A DNA stretch of 64,000 nucleotides. It comes from Monodelphis domestica. Lineage: Eukaryota; Chordata; Mammalia; Didelphimorphia; Didelphidae. Within the stretch, counting starts at the first letter, position 1, and each line of letters opens with the position of its first letter. The translations under genes were made by a program, and so were the position numbers. Shown piece after piece: positions 61,411 through 64,000 of the stretch. The notes beneath the pieces were generated by a model. That model saw nothing but the letters and a program-made list of their open reading frames with translations. It had not been told where the DNA came from and did not search any database. The stretch lies in assembly GCF_027887165.1 (NCBI RefSeq), contig NC_077227.1, forward strand, positions 74,900,305 to 74,964,304, given 5' to 3'.

Positions 61411-64000
61411 ATTTTCACTAAAGATAACAATGACAACATGACAAATTTTTGGGATTCAGACAAAGAAGTCCTTAGAGAAAAATGTATATCTCTAAGTACT
61501 TTCAGCAACAAAAGAGAAAACAGAGCCCTGAATTGGCTATACAACAACAACAACGACAACAACAAACAATCCCAAAACTCCAACTCAGAAAACCAACAAC
61601 ATTTTGAAAGAATAAAACCAAAATAAAAATTCTGAAAATCAAAGAAGAGATTTAGAAAAACAAGAACAAAGAAACAAACAAAAAACCCCAGTGAATAATA
61701 TTAGGAACTTTTAAAAACAACAACAAAATGGATGACTATTAGTTCATTTTACTAAAAGTACAAGAGAAACCAAATGACCAGTATTAAAAATGAAAAAAGA
61801 GAATTCAAAACAAATGAAGAATAAAAAATAATATTGAAAATTATTTTGCTTATCTGTCAATCAAATTTATAATTTAAATGAAATGGATGAATATTTACAT
61901 TAAAAAATACCAATATTAATAGAACAAGAATTGGAGAACTTAAACAATCCAAGCTCAGAAAAAGAAATTGAATGAGCCATAAATGAATCCTCAAAAAAAA
62001 AAATAAAACTCAGAACCAGAAGGATGTACAAGTAAATTCTTCCAAATGTTCAAAGAACAATTAATTCCAATATTATACACATTGTTTGCAAAAAATATCA
62101 AATTCCTTCTCTATTATACAAAAATAGTTTTGGAACTCAAACTGGGGAGAGTCAAAACAGAGAAAGAAAAATATAAAATAATAAATATGGAAATATAAAA
62201 TAACATTATTGGCACTGAAGTAAAAATTATATAAAATATTTATAAATTTGCTATAGCAATATATCATAATGCTTATATATTATGACTAGATTGTATTTAT
62301 ATTAGAAATGCAAGGTTGGTTTCATATTAGGAAATATGATCATAATTGGCCATATTTTTAAGAACAATAAAAATCACATTATGAGTATATCAACAGATGC
62401 AGGAAAAGGTTTTTAAAAAATGTAACATCTGTTTCTGTGAAAGGAAAAAAATCCAACTGAACTACCAAGAAACATAAAAATAAAGGTTCTTTTCCTTAAC
62501 ATGGTAAATGTTATCTATATAAAACCAAGCCAAAATATATGCAATGAAAATTAACTAAAGTCTTTTCCAGTAGGATCAGGGGGAAAGATAGGATGTCTAT
62601 GTTACCACTTCTAGTTGATATAATGCTGGAAATGCTAGCTATAATAATAACTTAAGAAAAAGAAATTGAGGGAATAAATACAACCAAAGAAGAAATGAAA
62701 TTATTGTTTTCTGTAGATGATATGGTGGATTATAGAGAATCAACTAAATATTAATTATAACTACCTTAGCAAAATTGTTGCACATAAAATAAATTCACAT
62801 AAATTATCAACATTTATTACTAATAAAACCTGGCAGGAAGAGAGAAAAAGAGAAATTCCACATAAAGTAACTATAGATGTATTAAATCCTGGGGGAGTCT
62901 ATCTTCTAAGATGCATATAAAAGCTATGTGAATATAATCATCTATAAAACACAATTTTTAGAACTAAAAACTGTCTTGAAAAAATTGTAAAAAAGGGGGC
63001 AGGTAGGAAGATCAGTGGAGAGAGAGTCAGGCCTAGAGCTGGGAGGTCCTGGCTTCAGACTGGCTTCAGTCATGTCCTAGCTGTGTGACCCTGGGCAAAT
63101 AACTTAATTCTCATTGCCTAGTCCTTATCACTTTTCTGCCTTGGAATTAATATACAGTATCACGTCTAAGAAGTAAGGTAAAGGTTTTTTAAAAAATTGG
63201 AAAAATATTACTAATGGGTAAAGCCATATCAATATAATAACAATGGCAATGCCACCTAAATAAATTTATTATTTAGTATTTCAATAAAATTACCAAGAGA
63301 TTATGTTATAATTCTGGAAAAATTAATGAGATGGAGATAATGGAAAAAAAGGAAGGGAGATTAGTAATACCAGCTCTCAAACTATATTACAAAGCAGTAA
63401 TTATCAAAACAATTTGGTACTGGTTAAAAAGAAAAGCAGAGTAATGGAGCAGATTAGTTACATAATATAGTAAAGCAAACAAACCTCATAACTTAGTGTT
63501 TGATAAATTCAAAAATATTCATAGCTGCGTTCTTTGTGGTGGCCCAAAACTGGAAAACGAGGGGATGCCCATCAATTGGGGAATGGCTGAGCAAATTGTG
63601 GTATATGTTGGTGATGGAATATTATTGTGCTAAAAGGAATAATAAAGTGGAGGGATTCCATGGAGGCTGGCACAACCTCCAGGAAGTGATGCAGAGCGAG
63701 AGGAGCAGAACCAGGAGAACATTGTACACAGAGACTAATACACTGTGGTATAATCAAATGTAATGGACTTCTACCTTAGTAGAGGTATAATATCCCTGAA
63801 CAATCTGCAGGGATCTAGGAGAAAAAACACTATTCATAAGCAAAGGATAAACTATGGGAGTGGAAACACCGAGGAAAAGCAACTGCCTGACTACAGCGGT
63901 TGAGGGGACATGATAGAGGAGAGACTCTAAACGAAACTCTAATGCAAATATTAACAACGTGGAAATGGGTTCGAATCAAGAACACATGTGACATCCAGTG
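61411..64000 (+). mobile_element. L1 LINE remnant running off the window
   Basis: ORF2-like text: SDKEVLREKCISLST (61456 onward), GAAATTGAATGAGCCATAAA (before GPDGF), ATATCAACAGATGCAGGAAA. Then the ORF2 C-terminus GCPSIGEWLSKLWYMLVMEY (about 63560-63620) and 3'UTR. Many breaks. A SINE (62995-63190) lies inside. The 3' end is beyond base 64000. Confidence 0.85.
62995..63190 (+). mobile_element. CORE-type SINE inside L1
   Basis: GGGGGCAGGTAGGAAGATCA head, CTGTGTGACCCTGGGCAAAT core, A-tail TTTTTTAAAAAATTGG. Confidence 0.88.

Overview
The window is a stretch of mammalian, most likely marsupial (metatherian), nuclear DNA. The evidence is two vertebrate genes in spliced exons, a very dense load of one tRNA-derived SINE with a MIR/CORE-type body, a second SINE with an RTE-type 3' end, several L1 3' ends of the marsupial type, an RTE endonuclease fossil and 4-bp-duplicating retroviral LTRs. 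The species cannot be fixed from sequence alone.

Two genes are supported, lying tail to tail. SYT15 (synaptotagmin 15) runs on the + strand in eight coding exons from 22933 to 38417. Its junctions all carry GT/AG, all join in phase, and give a 413-residue protein (membrane anchor, C2A, C2B, C-terminal WHSL). It starts in a CpG-rich island at about 22.3-23.1 kb and ends about 150 bases before an AATAAA. SHLD2 (shieldin complex subunit 2, formerly FAM35A) enters from the right on the - strand. Only its last two coding exons (56388-56503 and 54550-54728) lie here; the rest must lie beyond 64 kb. SYT15 and SHLD2 are also close together on mouse chromosome 14, so the pair looks like old linkage.

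Layout: 1-5 kb, an old class I retrovirus-like element on the - strand (gag, protease and reverse transcriptase remnants, LTR-like DNA behind). 5-22 kb, intergenic DNA filled with SINE, MIR and L2 pieces, a solo LTR and a broken L1 (16.8-19.7 kb). 22-38.6 kb, SYT15, with a hAT-like miniature element and a 1.05 kb solo LTR in intron 4. 38.6-54.3 kb, the interval between the two 3' ends: a recent 5'-truncated L1 with a 17-bp target duplication, a second copy of the 1 kb solo LTR in the opposite direction, a gag fragment carrying another solo LTR, a large compound microsatellite, and one structurally complete provirus (48383-52990) with both LTRs, a tRNA-Arg-type primer site, polypurine tract and ATAG duplication. 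54.3-64 kb, the SHLD2 3' end, then an RTE fossil, a Tigger-like DNA transposon with a SINE inside it, and a broken L1 running off the window.

No rRNA, tRNA gene, CRISPR array or bacterial-type operon was seen. I found no clearly new biological system. The most useful observations are the two gene models, the SYT15 upstream open frame, the complete provirus, the inverted LTR pair around the 3' half of SYT15, and several insertions whose exact ends and target duplications can be read directly.
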